A DNA stretch of 64,000 nt from Chloroherpetonaceae bacterium (GTDB taxonomy: Bacteria > Bacteroidota > Chlorobiia > Chlorobiales > Thermochlorobacteraceae). Each line of letters starts with the position of its first letter. Position 1 is the stretch's first letter. The notes beneath the pieces were generated by a model. It saw nothing but the letters and a program-made list of their open reading frames with translations. It was not told the DNA's origin and did not search any database. Shown piece by piece: positions 17,777 to 27,880 of the stretch. Location: positions 1 to 64,000 of the forward strand of contig JANRJQ010000007.1 in NCBI GenBank assembly GCA_033763895.1, written 5' to 3'. The position numbers and the translations under genes are program-made.

Positions 17777-18670
17777 TTAGTCAGTTGTAATGATAAGAAA
17801 CTTTGACTTTTCCCAAAAACGTGTTGGGTTCTTAATTTTCAATGTGCTTGTTTTATCTGCGGCTTCTATGATTTCGTAAGAAGCGGTTTCGTGATTGGTA
17901 AGTACCTTAACATCTTCCTTAGCTGCAGACACCTTCAGTTCGGTAAATGATAAAATATCGATTCTCGTAAAATGGGTGACATCAAAATCAGATCCTGTGA
18001 CGGTTGCTCTCCCGATTCCTAAAAACCCGCCTTGCTTCTTAATCACACCTTTTTCTTTCAATTGCTCTTCGGTTGAAACGATATAATAACCCTTTCTTAA
18101 TTCACTCTCTTGTTGCTGAATCACCGATTCCTTCTCAGTAACTTTAACCGTAAGGTTTTTTACTTCAACATTGAGTCGTTCAACTTCTGTTTTAAGTTGG
18201 GTAATTTCCTGTTCCTTTTGGACAATTGTGGATTGGAGGTTTGATACAAGCACTTCAAGCCCTTCCATTTTGGACTTGTAATCATTCATTTTTTTGCGAT
18301 ACTCGTTCATTTTACTTTGGAGTTGTGCCATTTTCTTTCGGTTCTCCAAGATGTAATTATCAATATCGGTAAGTCCATCAATGATATTTTGCTTTAATTC
18401 GGTTGAACTGTTTTTGGGAGTAGATTCAATATCTGTCGTGGCTTTTGATACGGTTTGTTGCTTTTGCCGAATTGCACTCAAAGTTCCTTGTATATCATTC
18501 ATTGCCGCAGTGATTTCTTCTACATACTTATTTTTTTGCTCGATTTCAGACTGCAATTCAGTTTTGTCTTTTTCGAGTTGTGTCACTTTTTGCTCCAACT
18601 CCTTTGTGCATCCCGAGAAGGTAATGCCTAAAAAAAGGATAAACCCGATTTTGGTAAATTTGATTTTCAT
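17777..18670 (-). CDS. Coiled-coil lipoprotein
   Basis: 297 residues. Signal KIGFILFLGITFSGC with a lipobox ending in Cys21, then about 170 residues of heptad-rich Glu/Lys/Gln coiled coil, then a small beta-rich C-terminal domain (GYYIVSTEEQLKEKGVI to the end, with NPTRFWEKSKFLIITTD). From memory, Bacteroidota proteins with this layout are sometimes annotated as Cbp1-type adhesins; I treat that as weak. It is probably anchored in the outer membrane, facing the periplasm or surface. The function is unknown. Confidence 0.75.
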   Translation of the reverse strand: MKIKFTKIGFILFLGITFSGCTKELEQKVTQLEKDKTELQSEIEQKNKYVEEITAAMNDIQGTLSAIRQKQQTVSKATTDIESTPKNSSTELKQNIIDGLTDIDNYILENRKKMAQLQSKMNEYRKKMNDYKSKMEGLEVLVSNLQSTIVQKEQEITQLKTEVERLNVEVKNLTVKVTEKESVIQQQESELRKGYYIVSTEEQLKEKGVIKKQGGFLGIGRATVTGSDFDVTHFTRIDILSFTELKVSAAKEDVKVLTNHETASYEIIEAADKTSTLKIKNPTRFWEKSKFLIITTD

Positions 18671-18718
18671 GAGAATAAAATTAATGGTTAATAAAATTCA
18701 AAAACCGGCAGGAACACT

Positions 18719-20422
18719 TTAAGTCACGACAAGATTACGACCCTTATCTTTTGCCACATAGAGATTTTCATCGGCTTTGCCAATCAATTTTTCATAATTA
18801 TCAATATCATCCGATTGAGCGATGCCAATACTAATTGTTAATGTGAGATTCGGGTGAATGCTCTTCCAATCGTAGGTTTCAACGGATTGTCTAATTTTTT
18901 CGCAGACAATATACGCATTTTCTTTAATGGTTTCAGGCATCACGAGTACAAACTCCTCACCGCCATATCTTGCAACGACATCCGAAATACGTGAATTCTT
19001 TTTGAATATTTGTGCAACTTCACGAAGCACACGATCTCCAACTTGATGCGAAAATCGATCATTTACTTTTTTAAAGTAATCGATATCAGCCATTGCTACC
19101 GAAAGGGGTCGATCATATCGTTTTGCACGCTCAAATTCAATTGAGAGGTATTTGTCAAGATAGCGGCGATTGTATAGACTTGTGAGGGAATCTTCTTTCG
19201 ATTGCTTTTCAAGTGCTTCTGATTGTTCACGGACTTGCTTTAGAAGTAATGTTTTTTGCTGATCTGAATCTTTTAGCCGGCGCATTGTTTCTTGCAACAT
19301 CGCATTCGCTTGGACCAATTCAATGTTTTTTAAACGATAAATCTCTGCTTCCTTTTGGGATCGTTCGGTTTCAAGTTGAACAAAATGGGTTTTCATTTTC
19401 CGATCCGATTCGCGACTAAAAATCTCTTCGTTGACTTTATGATACTGTTTGAAGTGCATCAGTGCAGAAGCAATGTTGTTCTCGAATTCATAACATTGAG
19501 AAAGTGCAAGATGTGCTTCAGCAATCCATTCCTTGGCTTTCATTTCAACCGCAATGGACATCCCTAAATGAATTTCACTAAATGCTTCGTCAATACTCTT
19601 TTTAGACAAGAGCAACCTACCATAACGAATAAGGGTCGCTGCTTCATTGAACCGATTTCGCACAAGGCGGGCATAAACCAAACTTTGGGAATAACACTGC
19701 TCTGCCTTTTCAACATCCCCACCAATTTGGTATAACTCCCCAAGATTAGAAAGGGTGATTCCCATCCCCCTTTGATCGTTTACACTTTGCAGGATTTCGA
19801 AACTTCTGAGATAGTAATCAATGGCTTTTTCGTCTTCTCCAAGCTTTTGATATGCTGTTCCAATGAGGTTCAAGGTAAAGGCTTTGCTCTTCTCGTGTCC
19901 TAATTCCTGCTTGATTTTCAGACTTTGAAAATAAAATTCAAGCGCTTTGTGATAATCGCCCAAAGCCTGATGTACCGAGCCGATGTCATTAATTGAATAG
20001 GCAAGACCTAAACGATCTTTTTGTTCTTCTTTTAACTTGATGCTTTTGGTAAAATAATCAAGAGCAAACGCATAATCGCCCAACCGGAAATAGCAATTGC
20101 CAATCCAATTGAGCACATGAGATTTATAATAATTATCTTGGAGGGATTCAAAATGCGGCACAAGTTCTAAAAGACGGGATAAGGCACTATTGTAATTTCC
20201 AATGAGATAGTAACAAGCACTTTCAAGAAACGAGGCCAATGCGGAAAGTCTTTCATCTTTTAAACCTGTTGCGATTTCAGAGGCCTCTTTGGCCAAATCC
20301 AAAGAATACTCCGCACTCTCTTCTTTCAGTTCCCACCCCAGTTGGAACAACGTCATAGCCCTTTCCTCAGGTGTTGAGGAATCTTTAAGGCGTGATTCTA
20401 AATTAGAGACCTTTGTTTTCAT
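18719..20422 (-). CDS. TPR-repeat diguanylate cyclase (GGDEF)
   Basis: 567 residues, no membrane segment. Residues ~20-335 are tandem TPR helices (e.g. GNCYFRLGDYAFALDYFTKS, ALGDYHKALEFYFQSLKIK), followed by a coiled coil (~340-405) and a GGDEF domain from DSLTSLYNRRYL. The active-site motif is GGEEF at 487-491, and an intact allosteric inhibition site RxxD (R478, D481) lies exactly five residues before it. It should therefore make cyclic di-GMP and be product-inhibited. TPR segments probably sense a protein partner. The repeat part resembles that of the kinase at 59444-62143. Confidence 0.92.
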   Translation of the reverse strand: MKTKVSNLESRLKDSSTPEERAMTLFQLGWELKEESAEYSLDLAKEASEIATGLKDERLSALASFLESACYYLIGNYNSALSRLLELVPHFESLQDNYYKSHVLNWIGNCYFRLGDYAFALDYFTKSIKLKEEQKDRLGLAYSINDIGSVHQALGDYHKALEFYFQSLKIKQELGHEKSKAFTLNLIGTAYQKLGEDEKAIDYYLRSFEILQSVNDQRGMGITLSNLGELYQIGGDVEKAEQCYSQSLVYARLVRNRFNEAATLIRYGRLLLSKKSIDEAFSEIHLGMSIAVEMKAKEWIAEAHLALSQCYEFENNIASALMHFKQYHKVNEEIFSRESDRKMKTHFVQLETERSQKEAEIYRLKNIELVQANAMLQETMRRLKDSDQQKTLLLKQVREQSEALEKQSKEDSLTSLYNRRYLDKYLSIEFERAKRYDRPLSVAMADIDYFKKVNDRFSHQVGDRVLREVAQIFKKNSRISDVVARYGGEEFVLVMPETIKENAYIVCEKIRQSVETYDWKSIHPNLTLTISIGIAQSDDIDNYEKLIGKADENLYVAKDKGRNLVVT

Positions 20423-20524
20423 TCCGTATATGGATGATCATGCATTAAATTAATGAAATATTAACGCAATTCATCACACTTTTTGGTTCTTTTCCTTTGG
20501 AAAGATTGAATTACACCACCAAAA

Positions 20525-20553
20525 ATGCAAAACCGCATTAGGCGGTTTTGCAT
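20525..20553 (-). terminator. Terminator overlapping the aroF stop codon
   Basis: A 12-bp perfect stem ATGCAAAACCGC/GCGGTTTTGCAT encloses the loop CTAAT that holds the TAA stop codon of the DAHP synthase gene, followed by T-rich sequence. The last four codons form the 5' arm. Confidence 0.85.
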
Positions 20554-21599
20554 AGTGAAAGGTCGGATTCGATATAAGGGTTGACATCCAAACTTCTGCC
20601 AAGTACAGTAGCTAAAGGCTTCAGTTCTTCTAAAAGCTTTGTAAACTTTTTTGGTTTCAAAGATTGAGGTCCATCTGAAAGGGCAATTTCTGGTTTCGGA
20701 TGAATTTCAACGATAAGCCCATCTGCCCCTGCCGCAATTGCCGCTTTTGACATTGGATTCACATATTCCCACAATCCGGTTCCGTGTGAGGGATCTGCGA
20801 TTATTGGAAGATGAGAAAGATGTTTGACCACCGGAATACAACTAAGATCCATTGTGTTTCGGGTGTATGTTTCGAAAGTTCTGATTCCACGTTCGCAAAG
20901 AATTACATTTGGATTGCCATTTGAGACAATGTATTCTGCTGCCATTAAGAATTCTTCAATGGTTGCAGAGAGTCCTCTTTTTAAGAGTACAGGATTTTTG
21001 TATTTAGCTGCTTTTTCGAGTAAAGAGAAATTTTGCATATTTCTGGCACCAATTTGAATGATATCGGTGTGTTCAGCAACTTCGGCTAAGCTATCGGTAT
21101 CTTTGGCTTCAGTTACCACCAAAAGTCCATACTTTTCAGCAGCTTCTTTAAGTATAGCAAGACCTTTTTCTTTCAAGCCTTGAAAAGCATATGGAGATGT
21201 TCTCGGTTTATAAGCACCGCCACGCATAATTTTCACGTTCGTTTGTTTAAGAATATCGGCAACTTCATCAATTTGCTCGCGGCTTTCAACTGAACAAGGT
21301 CCGGCAGCAATGTGCAATTCGTTTCCACCAATTTCAATTCCACCAACTTGAATTATCGTATCTTCGGGTTTCACCTCTCGACTTACCAATTTGAAAGGCT
21401 TTGTAATTCTAACTGCATCAATGACTCCGGGCAAACTTAAAAAATTACCTCGCTCAATTGCCCCTTTGTTGCCGGTTACTGCAATAGCATTACGCTCTGC
21501 ACCATTGATTCTATTGGGAACAAATCCCATCGCCTTAACGCGTTCACCCACAATGGCAATTTGTTCTTCTGTTGCGTGGATATCCATAATAATTAGCAT
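20538..21599 (-). CDS. aroF: 3-deoxy-7-phosphoheptulonate (DAHP) synthase
   Basis: 353 residues. It condenses phosphoenolpyruvate and erythrose-4-phosphate, the first step to aromatic amino acids. N-terminal ~70 residues are the ferredoxin-like regulatory domain seen in Thermotoga-type enzymes. The barrel shows AAGPCSVES, KIMRGGAYKPRTSPYAFQG, QIGARNMQNFSLL, ILCERGIRTFE and DPSHGTG, with the metal-binding Cys, His and Glu. A strong ribosome site AAGGAG at 21606-21611 fixes the start at 21599. In related enzymes the N-terminal domain mediates tyrosine inhibition. The stop lies inside the terminator hairpin. Confidence 0.95.
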   Translation of the reverse strand: MLIIMDIHATEEQIAIVGERVKAMGFVPNRINGAERNAIAVTGNKGAIERGNFLSLPGVIDAVRITKPFKLVSREVKPEDTIIQVGGIEIGGNELHIAAGPCSVESREQIDEVADILKQTNVKIMRGGAYKPRTSPYAFQGLKEKGLAILKEAAEKYGLLVVTEAKDTDSLAEVAEHTDIIQIGARNMQNFSLLEKAAKYKNPVLLKRGLSATIEEFLMAAEYIVSNGNPNVILCERGIRTFETYTRNTMDLSCIPVVKHLSHLPIIADPSHGTGLWEYVNPMSKAAIAAGADGLIVEIHPKPEIALSDGPQSLKPKKFTKLLEELKPLATVLGRSLDVNPYIESDLSLCKTA

Positions 21600-21603
21600 T
21601 TGA

Positions 21604-22098
21604 AACTCCTTATTTTATTTGAAAAAAATTGATAAAACTTGAAAATGATTATAACGCTTACCCCAAAGGGACTGAAACTTTATGTTGATTTTGGAACAAT
21701 ATGAAAGATTTGCCTTGTTAGGCTGGCTTGCTATTTAGCAGTGCCAATGCGGATTTTTCTACTCAGCTTCGCCAATAGGCGAAATAGTAAAAAAAGTAAA
21801 AGAAGAAGAAAGAAAGGGAAAGATCCTGCGAAAAAGAAATGGAAGATTGAAAAGGATTAATGATGAGGAAAGCAAAAAATAGAAAAAGAACAGAAACAAA
21901 TAACTTAAACTTTGAATGTTTACCCTGCTCCCCTAATGATAAATCAATCGAAGAAGACGAGAGCGAAATCGCCTTAGTTACAACTTCTGATTGAAGTAGG
22001 TTCGAAAAAATATGTGCTTTTTGTTTCGTCATATCTGAATAATAGCCAACGATTTCCTAAATTGCAAGCGAAATCGAAAAAAATTTCAATCTTTTTTC
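21604..22098. other. Low-complexity intergenic region
   Basis: About 495 bases between aroF and the merR-like gene. A minus-strand frame (21763-22032, 89 codons) is rich in Ser and Phe runs (LSFFFFYFFYYFAYW) produced by an A/G-rich tract on the plus strand. It has a possible membrane helix but no recognisable family, and I do not count it as a gene with any confidence. The region should hold promoters for the divergent neighbours; none is clear. Confidence 0.4.
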
Positions 22099-22506
22099 AT
22101 GAAGACTTTTCAAGCGAAAAAAATCTATTATTCAATTAGTGAAGTCAGCCGAATCACCAAAGTACCGGCATATTTGCTTCGTTATTGGGAGTCAGAGTTT
22201 CCGATTCTCTCTCCTTCGCGAAATTCTCAAGGGAATAGAATCTACACCAACAAAGATGTTGCGATTGTGCTTTCGATAAAAAATTTGATTCAAGATGAGG
22301 GTTTTACTTTAGAAAAGGCGAAGTCGCTCTTACTTGGAAAATCAGTAAGCAGTGAGATGATTGATTCAACTAATTCTCTTTTAGAACAAAATCGTGAAGA
22401 GCTTAAAATCAATGATAAACTGATGTCTGAACGGCTTTTGAAACGAAAGAAAAAGCTCATTGAGGCAAAGGAAATGATTGAAGAAATGCTAAAGATTTTG
22501 AGATAA
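22099..22506 (+). CDS. MerR-family transcriptional regulator
   Basis: 135 residues. N-terminal winged helix: YYSISEVSRITKVPAYLLRYWESEF then NSQGNRIYTNKDV, the usual MerR helix-turn-helix and wing, followed by the second helix pair and a C-terminal coiled coil with many Lys/Glu. No cysteine cluster or ligand domain, so a small-type MerR dimer as common in Bacteroidota/Chlorobiota. The target is unknown; purL starts 68 bases downstream. Confidence 0.85.
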   Translation: MKTFQAKKIYYSISEVSRITKVPAYLLRYWESEFPILSPSRNSQGNRIYTNKDVAIVLSIKNLIQDEGFTLEKAKSLLLGKSVSSEMIDSTNSLLEQNREELKINDKLMSERLLKRKKKLIEAKEMIEEMLKILR

Positions 22507-22574
22507 AATTATTTTCATCCCTTATTTTTATCCCTCTAATAAATTGACTTTATAACAACTTACTAAACTGCAAA

Positions 22575-24842
22575 ATGTCTAAAGAGCCGGCTGTAACGCA
22601 AGACTTAGCCAAAGAACACGGATTAACCGCTGATGAATATGCAAAAATAATTGAGTACTTAGGACGGACGCCTACTTTCACTGAACTTGGAATTTATTCG
22701 GTCATGTGGTCGGAGCATTGCAGTTACAAAAATTCTATCGCGGAATTAAAGAAACTTCCTCGATCGAAAGAAGCAGGTAAAGAAAATGCCGGAATTGTAA
22801 GAATTGGTGATGGTTTAGCGGTTGCTTTTAAGATTGAATCGCATAATCACCCAAGTGCAGTTGAGCCGTATCAAGGCGCTGCAACCGGGGTAGGCGGAAT
22901 TCATCGTGATATTTTTACAATGGGTGCGAGGCCTATCGCAGCATTAAATTCGCTTCGTTTTGGAAATTTAAGTAATGAACGAGTAAAATTTTTACTGGAT
23001 GGCGTTGTTCGAGGAATCGGTGATTATGGAAATTCGTTTGGTGTTCCCACGGTTGGTGGTGAAGTTTACTTTCATGAATGTTATACCGGCAATCCCCTTG
23101 TAAATGCAATGTCTGTTGGCATTGTAGAGGAATCTCAAATTGCAAGAGCAATTGCACCGGGTGAAGGAAATCCAGTCATCATTGTTGGTTCTTCTACCGG
23201 AAGAGATGGCATTCACGGGGCAACATTTGCAAGTGAAGAGATCTCGGAAGCCTCTGAATCGAAACGGCCAAGTGTTCAAGTTGGAGATCCTTTTGCTGAA
23301 AAACTTCTTCTTGAAGCAACACTTGAAGCTTTAGCAACGGGTTATATCTTGGGAATTCAAGATATGGGGGCAGCTGGAATTACTTGCTCGTCAACTGAAA
23401 TGTCGGCAAAGGCGATTGAGGAACTTGGCTCTGGAGGAATGGAACTTCATTTAGAAAAGGTTCCGATACGAGAAAAAGGAATGAGCGCGTATGAAATCAT
23501 GCTTTCTGAATCTCAAGAAAGAATGCTCCTTGTGGCTCAAAAGGGCAAAGAAAACGACATCATTTCGATTTTTGAAAAGTGGGATTTGAAAGCTGTGGTC
23601 ATTGGCAAAGTGACTGCAGATAATCGTGTAAAGGTATATTTCAATGGTGAATTAAAAGCTGATGTTCCCCCTGTAAGCTTAGTTTTAGGAGGCGGTGCGC
23701 CTGTTTATATCCGAGAGGCTAAAGAACAAAAACCAGCGGTCAACTTCCCTGCTTTAATGAATGATCGTGAAATTGATTTTCACGAAGCTACACTTCACCT
23801 GCTTTCGAGGCCCAATATTTCCAACAAAGCGTGGATTTATGACCAGTATGATTCAATGGTACGAACCAATACTTCGACACTTACGGGTACGAGTGATTCT
23901 GCAATTATTAGAATAAAAGGGACGCAAAAAGGTTTATCAATGAAAACCGATTGTAACGCGAAGTACGTCTATTTGAATCCGCGCAAAGGGGCACAAATCG
24001 CAGTCAGTGAATGCGCTAGAAATATTGCTGCATCTGGGGCAAAGCCTTTAGGTGTGACAAACTGTTTGAATTTTGGAAATCCGATGAAACCTGAAATTTA
24101 TCATCAATTTCGAGAAGCTGTTGGCGGAATGGGCGACGCTTGCAGAAAATTTCAAGTTCCAGTTACCGGCGGAAATGTCAGCTTTTATAATGAAACTCAA
24201 CAAGGTGATTCAAGAATCGCTGTTTATCCTACCCCAACAATAGGAATGGTAGGTCTTTTGGAGGATATCGAAAATCAAATTCCATCTCACTTTATAACTG
24301 AAGGAGATTTGATATATATCGTTGGGATGAAGTTAGGGGATAGTGAAATAGAAAACTTAAATGGTTCAGAGTTTATTGATGCTTACTACAACGAACTTGG
24401 AACAGATGCCCCGGTCATCAATCTTGATGTTGAATATCAACTCCAAGAAATGATGGTGGAAATTGCAAAAATGAAACTTCTCTCTTCTGCTCATGACCTT
24501 TCTGATGGTGGGTTTGCAATCGCATCGATTGAAAGTTCCATTATGTATCAACCGACTCAGATAGGAGCACGATATGATTTACAAACCCCTACTCGGGATA
24601 CTGGAATACAAGAATTTCTATACAGTGAAACTCAAGGTAGAATACTTGTATCACTCTCTTCCTCAAATATCGATGAATTCCAAAAGATATGTTCTAAGTT
24701 TTCAATTGAATATGAACGCGTCGGGATTGTTGGTGGAAATGACATTGAATTCAAATTTGGCGGGAAAAATTCGATTAATTTTAAAATGAAAGAATTAAAC
24801 GAAAGGTATTTCCAATCGATTCCTGAAGCGATGTCCCATTAA
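22575..24842 (+). CDS. purL: Phosphoribosylformylglycinamidine synthase subunit II
   Basis: 755 residues, the small (PurL with PurS/PurQ partner) form. It uses ATP and ammonia from PurQ to make FGAM in purine synthesis. [13 protein letters not shown] (catalytic His48), [26 protein letters not shown] and the second half [32 protein letters not shown] are diagnostic. purS and purQ are not in this window. Ends two bases before the convergent tyrA-like gene. Confidence 0.96.
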   Translation: MSKEPAVTQDLAKEHGLTADEYAKIIEYLGRTPTFTELGIYSVMWSEHCSYKNSIAELKKLPRSKEAGKENAGIVRIGDGLAVAFKIESHNHPSAVEPYQGAATGVGGIHRDIFTMGARPIAALNSLRFGNLSNERVKFLLDGVVRGIGDYGNSFGVPTVGGEVYFHECYTGNPLVNAMSVGIVEESQIARAIAPGEGNPVIIVGSSTGRDGIHGATFASEEISEASESKRPSVQVGDPFAEKLLLEATLEALATGYILGIQDMGAAGITCSSTEMSAKAIEELGSGGMELHLEKVPIREKGMSAYEIMLSESQERMLLVAQKGKENDIISIFEKWDLKAVVIGKVTADNRVKVYFNGELKADVPPVSLVLGGGAPVYIREAKEQKPAVNFPALMNDREIDFHEATLHLLSRPNISNKAWIYDQYDSMVRTNTSTLTGTSDSAIIRIKGTQKGLSMKTDCNAKYVYLNPRKGAQIAVSECARNIAASGAKPLGVTNCLNFGNPMKPEIYHQFREAVGGMGDACRKFQVPVTGGNVSFYNETQQGDSRIAVYPTPTIGMVGLLEDIENQIPSHFITEGDLIYIVGMKLGDSEIENLNGSEFIDAYYNELGTDAPVINLDVEYQLQEMMVEIAKMKLLSSAHDLSDGGFAIASIESSIMYQPTQIGARYDLQTPTRDTGIQEFLYSETQGRILVSLSSSNIDEFQKICSKFSIEYERVGIVGGNDIEFKFGGKNSINFKMKELNERYFQSIPEAMSH

Positions 24843-24844
24843 TA

Positions 24845-25720
24845 CTAAATTTGACAAAATGATTTTGTTAAAGTAAGGTAACTTTCAGTGGTAATTTTTA
24901 CTTCATTTTTAGAATTCGAATTATATATGCTGTTTAACCTACAATAACATTGCATGTAATCTTCAAGAGTAACTTGATTATTGTTATATTCAGACATCAT
25001 AGATTTAAATTCACTAAAAATTTCATTCGCTTTTATATTTAGCGCAATAAAATCACTCATTAGTGCTTTATCAGCAAGAAAAGCGGCAAATTGTTTTGGA
25101 AATCGAGATTGAAATTCGTTTGCTACCTTTTTATGTTCTAGAAGTGTCAGCGCAAATGCAAATACAAGACCTTGTGTTTTTGCAACTTCAAAATCATGCG
25201 ATTCAGGGGTAAATTGATATTGAAATGATAAGTTGTGTTTTGCCTGACAAGCTTTTTCTACATTTTCTAAACAAATTTTTGTTTTTTTGCTAGTGACATA
25301 CGTTACAATCGTCTGAAAAGTTGTTCTTGAATTGAAAGTTGAATTCGAAAAGCTTTGCGGCCCATACATCGGATGAAGTAAAACGAAATCAATTTTTCTG
25401 TGTCTTTTAAGGTCGAATTCTTTTATAGCCACAAAAGAGGGATATTGTAAAGAAGGTACGAGCCAAAAGGTAATCGGTTTCTCAAGACGAATGAATTCAG
25501 GGATTATTTTTTTTAGGGTTTTATGGTAGTTTCCAAGATTGATACAAATAATGATATCAGAAAATTCTGATGCAGTTTCAATCATATCATTAAATTCTAC
25601 ATCAATATCACATCCTTTAATCAAATTTATTTGAAGAAGATCGGATATACTCGGCAAAATGGATTTTTCAAGGAAATTACCAAAGTTCCCTTTATTTCCA
25701 ATAATTAATACTTTTCTCAT
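24845..25720 (-). CDS. tyrA: Prephenate/arogenate dehydrogenase-like protein
   Basis: 291 residues. The N-terminus KVLIIGNKGNFGNFLEKSIL is a Rossmann dinucleotide site. The signature FVLLHPMYGPQSF matches the HPMFGP motif of TyrA, and FTPESHDFEVAKTQGLVFAFALTLLE corresponds to the conserved substrate-site helix with its His/Asp pair. It should oxidatively decarboxylate prephenate or arogenate toward tyrosine; which one cannot be told. The C-terminal third is divergent. The start codon lies only six bases from that of the divergent DUF2085 gene. Confidence 0.75.
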   Translation of the reverse strand: MRKVLIIGNKGNFGNFLEKSILPSISDLLQINLIKGCDIDVEFNDMIETASEFSDIIICINLGNYHKTLKKIIPEFIRLEKPITFWLVPSLQYPSFVAIKEFDLKRHRKIDFVLLHPMYGPQSFSNSTFNSRTTFQTIVTYVTSKKTKICLENVEKACQAKHNLSFQYQFTPESHDFEVAKTQGLVFAFALTLLEHKKVANEFQSRFPKQFAAFLADKALMSDFIALNIKANEIFSEFKSMMSEYNNNQVTLEDYMQCYCRLNSIYNSNSKNEVKITTESYLTLTKSFCQI

Positions 25721-25726
25721 TAATCT

Positions 25727-26221
25727 TTGAAAGAATTATTTTATAAATTTGGCGATTCGAAGAAGGTTTCTTTTGATTGGAAATCGAAGACTTATGGTGC
25801 AGCATTTTTTTTTGCCTTGATCGCTCTAACTGTCTTAGCCCCTTTTTTAAATGATTTTTCGATTTATTTCGTTTTTAAGGGAATTTGCCATCAAGATCCC
25901 GCGAGATGCTTTTACATCAACGAACATCCGTTTGCGGTATGTGTTCGTTGCTTCGCAATTTATCTTGGTACCCTTTTTGGTTTTATAATTATAAAAGAGT
26001 CTTCTGAAATTAAAGCACTCTTTCTCCTTATTCTATCATTATTTATTAACTTAATACAATTTTTTTTTGAACGGTTGCTGATTATTGATCTATCAAATGA
26101 CTTAAATATTTTCTTTAAGGTGTTGACAGGTTTTATCCTTGGCGTCTCTTTAGCAATTTTTTTATTAATGGCAATCTCAGATATCATATATAAGAAATCA
26201 AAGAAAAATTATGGCATCTAA
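25727..26221 (+). CDS. DUF2085 family membrane protein
   Basis: 164 residues with four or five helices. [31 protein letters not shown] is split here by the family's two Cys motifs (CHQ.P.R and CVRC..IYLG), diagnostic of DUF2085; the function is unknown. It begins with TTG, since no ATG occurs in the first 140 codons. The divergent tyrA start is six bases away and hisB overlaps its end by 11 bases, so it is probably co-transcribed and coupled with hisB. Confidence 0.75.
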   Translation: MKELFYKFGDSKKVSFDWKSKTYGAAFFFALIALTVLAPFLNDFSIYFVFKGICHQDPARCFYINEHPFAVCVRCFAIYLGTLFGFIIIKESSEIKALFLLILSLFINLIQFFFERLLIIDLSNDLNIFFKVLTGFILGVSLAIFLLMAISDIIYKKSKKNYGI

Positions 26222-26870
26222 AAGGAATCAATCACAAGCAAAAATGGTTAATTCCAAAAAAACTGTAGGTTCACCTTCACCTGAAGTAGCAATTCGTAAG
26301 ACTTTAATCGAAAGGAAAACAAAAGAAACAGAAATTTTAATTGAGTTAAATTTAGATGGCTCAGGGAAATATCAAATTTCTTCTGGGATAAGCTTTTTAG
26401 ATCACATGTTAGAATTATTTTCGAAGCATTCTAAAATTGATTTACGAATAAGTTGCAAAGGTGATATTCGTATTGACGATCATCATACTGTAGAAGATAT
26501 TGCAATCGCATTAGGTTCCGCATTAAAAGAAGCTTTAGGGAGTAAAGTTGGGATCAAGCGTTATGGATATGCCTATATTCCGATGGACGAAACACTTGTA
26601 AGAGCGGCTATAGATTTGAGTGGTAGAAGTTATCTTGTTTTCAATGCAAAGTTTAATCGTGCTAAAATAAGCGATATGGCAACTGAAATGGTCGAGCATT
26701 TCTTTTTTTCATTAGCAGAACACTTGAAAGCAAATATTCATTTAGAAATTCTTTATGGAAAAAATACTCATCATAAAATTGAGGGGTTGTTTAAGGCATT
26801 TGCTGTTTCATTTCGGGAAGCTATTGTAATTATCGATAATGAAATTGCCTCCACGAAGGGTGTGATTTAG
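26211..26870 (+). CDS. hisB: Imidazoleglycerol-phosphate dehydratase
   Basis: 219 residues, monofunctional (no HAD phosphatase domain). [36 protein letters not shown] and [15 protein letters not shown] hold the Mn-binding His and Glu residues. It carries out step six of histidine synthesis. The ~25 residues before [12 protein letters not shown] are an N-terminal extension; a later start is possible, although the overlap with the upstream gene supports this one. Confidence 0.95.
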   Translation: MASKRNQSQAKMVNSKKTVGSPSPEVAIRKTLIERKTKETEILIELNLDGSGKYQISSGISFLDHMLELFSKHSKIDLRISCKGDIRIDDHHTVEDIAIALGSALKEALGSKVGIKRYGYAYIPMDETLVRAAIDLSGRSYLVFNAKFNRAKISDMATEMVEHFFFSLAEHLKANIHLEILYGKNTHHKIEGLFKAFAVSFREAIVIIDNEIASTKGVI

Positions 26871-26885
26871 TGAAGATTAAATGAG

Positions 26886-27413
26886 TCAGTTAAATCTCAC
26901 TTTCGTTCCAACGCCGATTCCTCTTTTCTTAAACCAACCTTCGTTTAATTCTAAGGCATAGACCGCCGGTTTTGATCCGGGATAAGTGGCGAAGTCTTCA
27001 TCAGGTTTTGTTGAAGCCCCTTCTGCTTTCATATGAAGAATATCAACAATAAATCCATTTTGATCGATATAAGCAATATCAAGTGGAATAAATGTATTTT
27101 TCATCCAAAAACTGAGTAAACGAGGAGATTCAAAAACGAAAAGCATGCCTTCATCTTCAGGCATCGATTCTCGGAACATCAACCCTTTTTCTCTCTCTAG
27201 TTCTTCATCAGCGATTTCAACCCAAATCATAGCTGTATCAATCATTATTTTATGTTTATTTCCGCGTTTTTGGGGGATAAAAGTGCCTTGAACTTTGGAA
27301 TTAGTTTTATCCCTTTTTGAATCATTACATCCATCGCAACCCGAAAAAAAACAAAGCGATGTTAAGGAAAAAAGGGTAATAACAAGTAATGAAAATAAAT
27401 ATTTAGGACGCAT
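26886..27413 (-). CDS. DUF192 lipoprotein
   Basis: 175 residues. Signal helix LFSLLVITLFSLTSLCFFSGC with lipobox, a short Cys-containing linker (CDGCNDSKRD), then the compact DUF192 beta barrel: ADEELEREKGLMFRESMPED, FVFESPRLLSFWMKNTFIPLDIAYID, YALELNEGWFKKRGIGVGTKV. DUF192 proteins have no agreed function. The start overlaps the thioesterase stop by one base (TAATG), so the two are coupled. Confidence 0.85.
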   Translation of the reverse strand: MRPKYLFSLLVITLFSLTSLCFFSGCDGCNDSKRDKTNSKVQGTFIPQKRGNKHKIMIDTAMIWVEIADEELEREKGLMFRESMPEDEGMLFVFESPRLLSFWMKNTFIPLDIAYIDQNGFIVDILHMKAEGASTKPDEDFATYPGSKPAVYALELNEGWFKKRGIGVGTKVRFN

Positions 27414-27874
27414 TAGATTGAATATTTTTCAATTATAAAATCAGGAATTGTTTCTGCTTTACCGGTTTTGATATTAATCATAACATAATCAATCCAACCA
27501 GAGGTACAGAGTTTTCCAGTTGATTTTCTTTTTATTTCAAATCCCACTTTGACACTTTGCTTTTGCATTTCCATAATCCAAGTATCGACGAGAGCCGTAT
27601 CTCCCAATCCAAGTTCTCGTTTATATTCGATGTAGGTTGCTTTTACAAACCACCCAAAACCAAGTTTTATAAAATCCTCCATAGGCATTTTGTAACATCG
27701 CCCCATCTGATCATATCGAGCGGCAAGCAAATATTCAAGGTAACGGGTGTTGTGAACATGTTGATTCAAGTCAATGTCGTCTGGGCGGACAGCGATTTCG
27801 CTTTGGAAACGAGAATAAACTTTATTCTTACTCTCCGTTATTTGCAATTCCTGTTGTTCTCTTTCTTTAATCAT
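27413..27874 (-). CDS. Acyl-CoA thioesterase (4HBT hotdog fold)
   Basis: 153 residues. VRPDDIDLNQHVHNTRYLEYLLAARYD is the 4-hydroxybenzoyl-CoA thioesterase/acyl-ACP thioesterase motif with the catalytic Asp and the helix that follows. The remaining strands fit a single hotdog domain. The substrate is unknown. It lies six bases after argD and is coupled to the DUF192 gene. Confidence 0.85.
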   Translation of the reverse strand: MIKEREQQELQITESKNKVYSRFQSEIAVRPDDIDLNQHVHNTRYLEYLLAARYDQMGRCYKMPMEDFIKLGFGWFVKATYIEYKRELGLGDTALVDTWIMEMQKQSVKVGFEIKRKSTGKLCTSGWIDYVMINIKTGKAETIPDFIIEKYSI

Positions 27875-27880
27875 TCAGTT

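Noticed and set aside
21763-22032. 89-codon minus-strand frame
   Set aside because: Composition is a Ser/Phe run from an A/G-rich tract; no family and no ribosome site. Kept only as an intergenic note.
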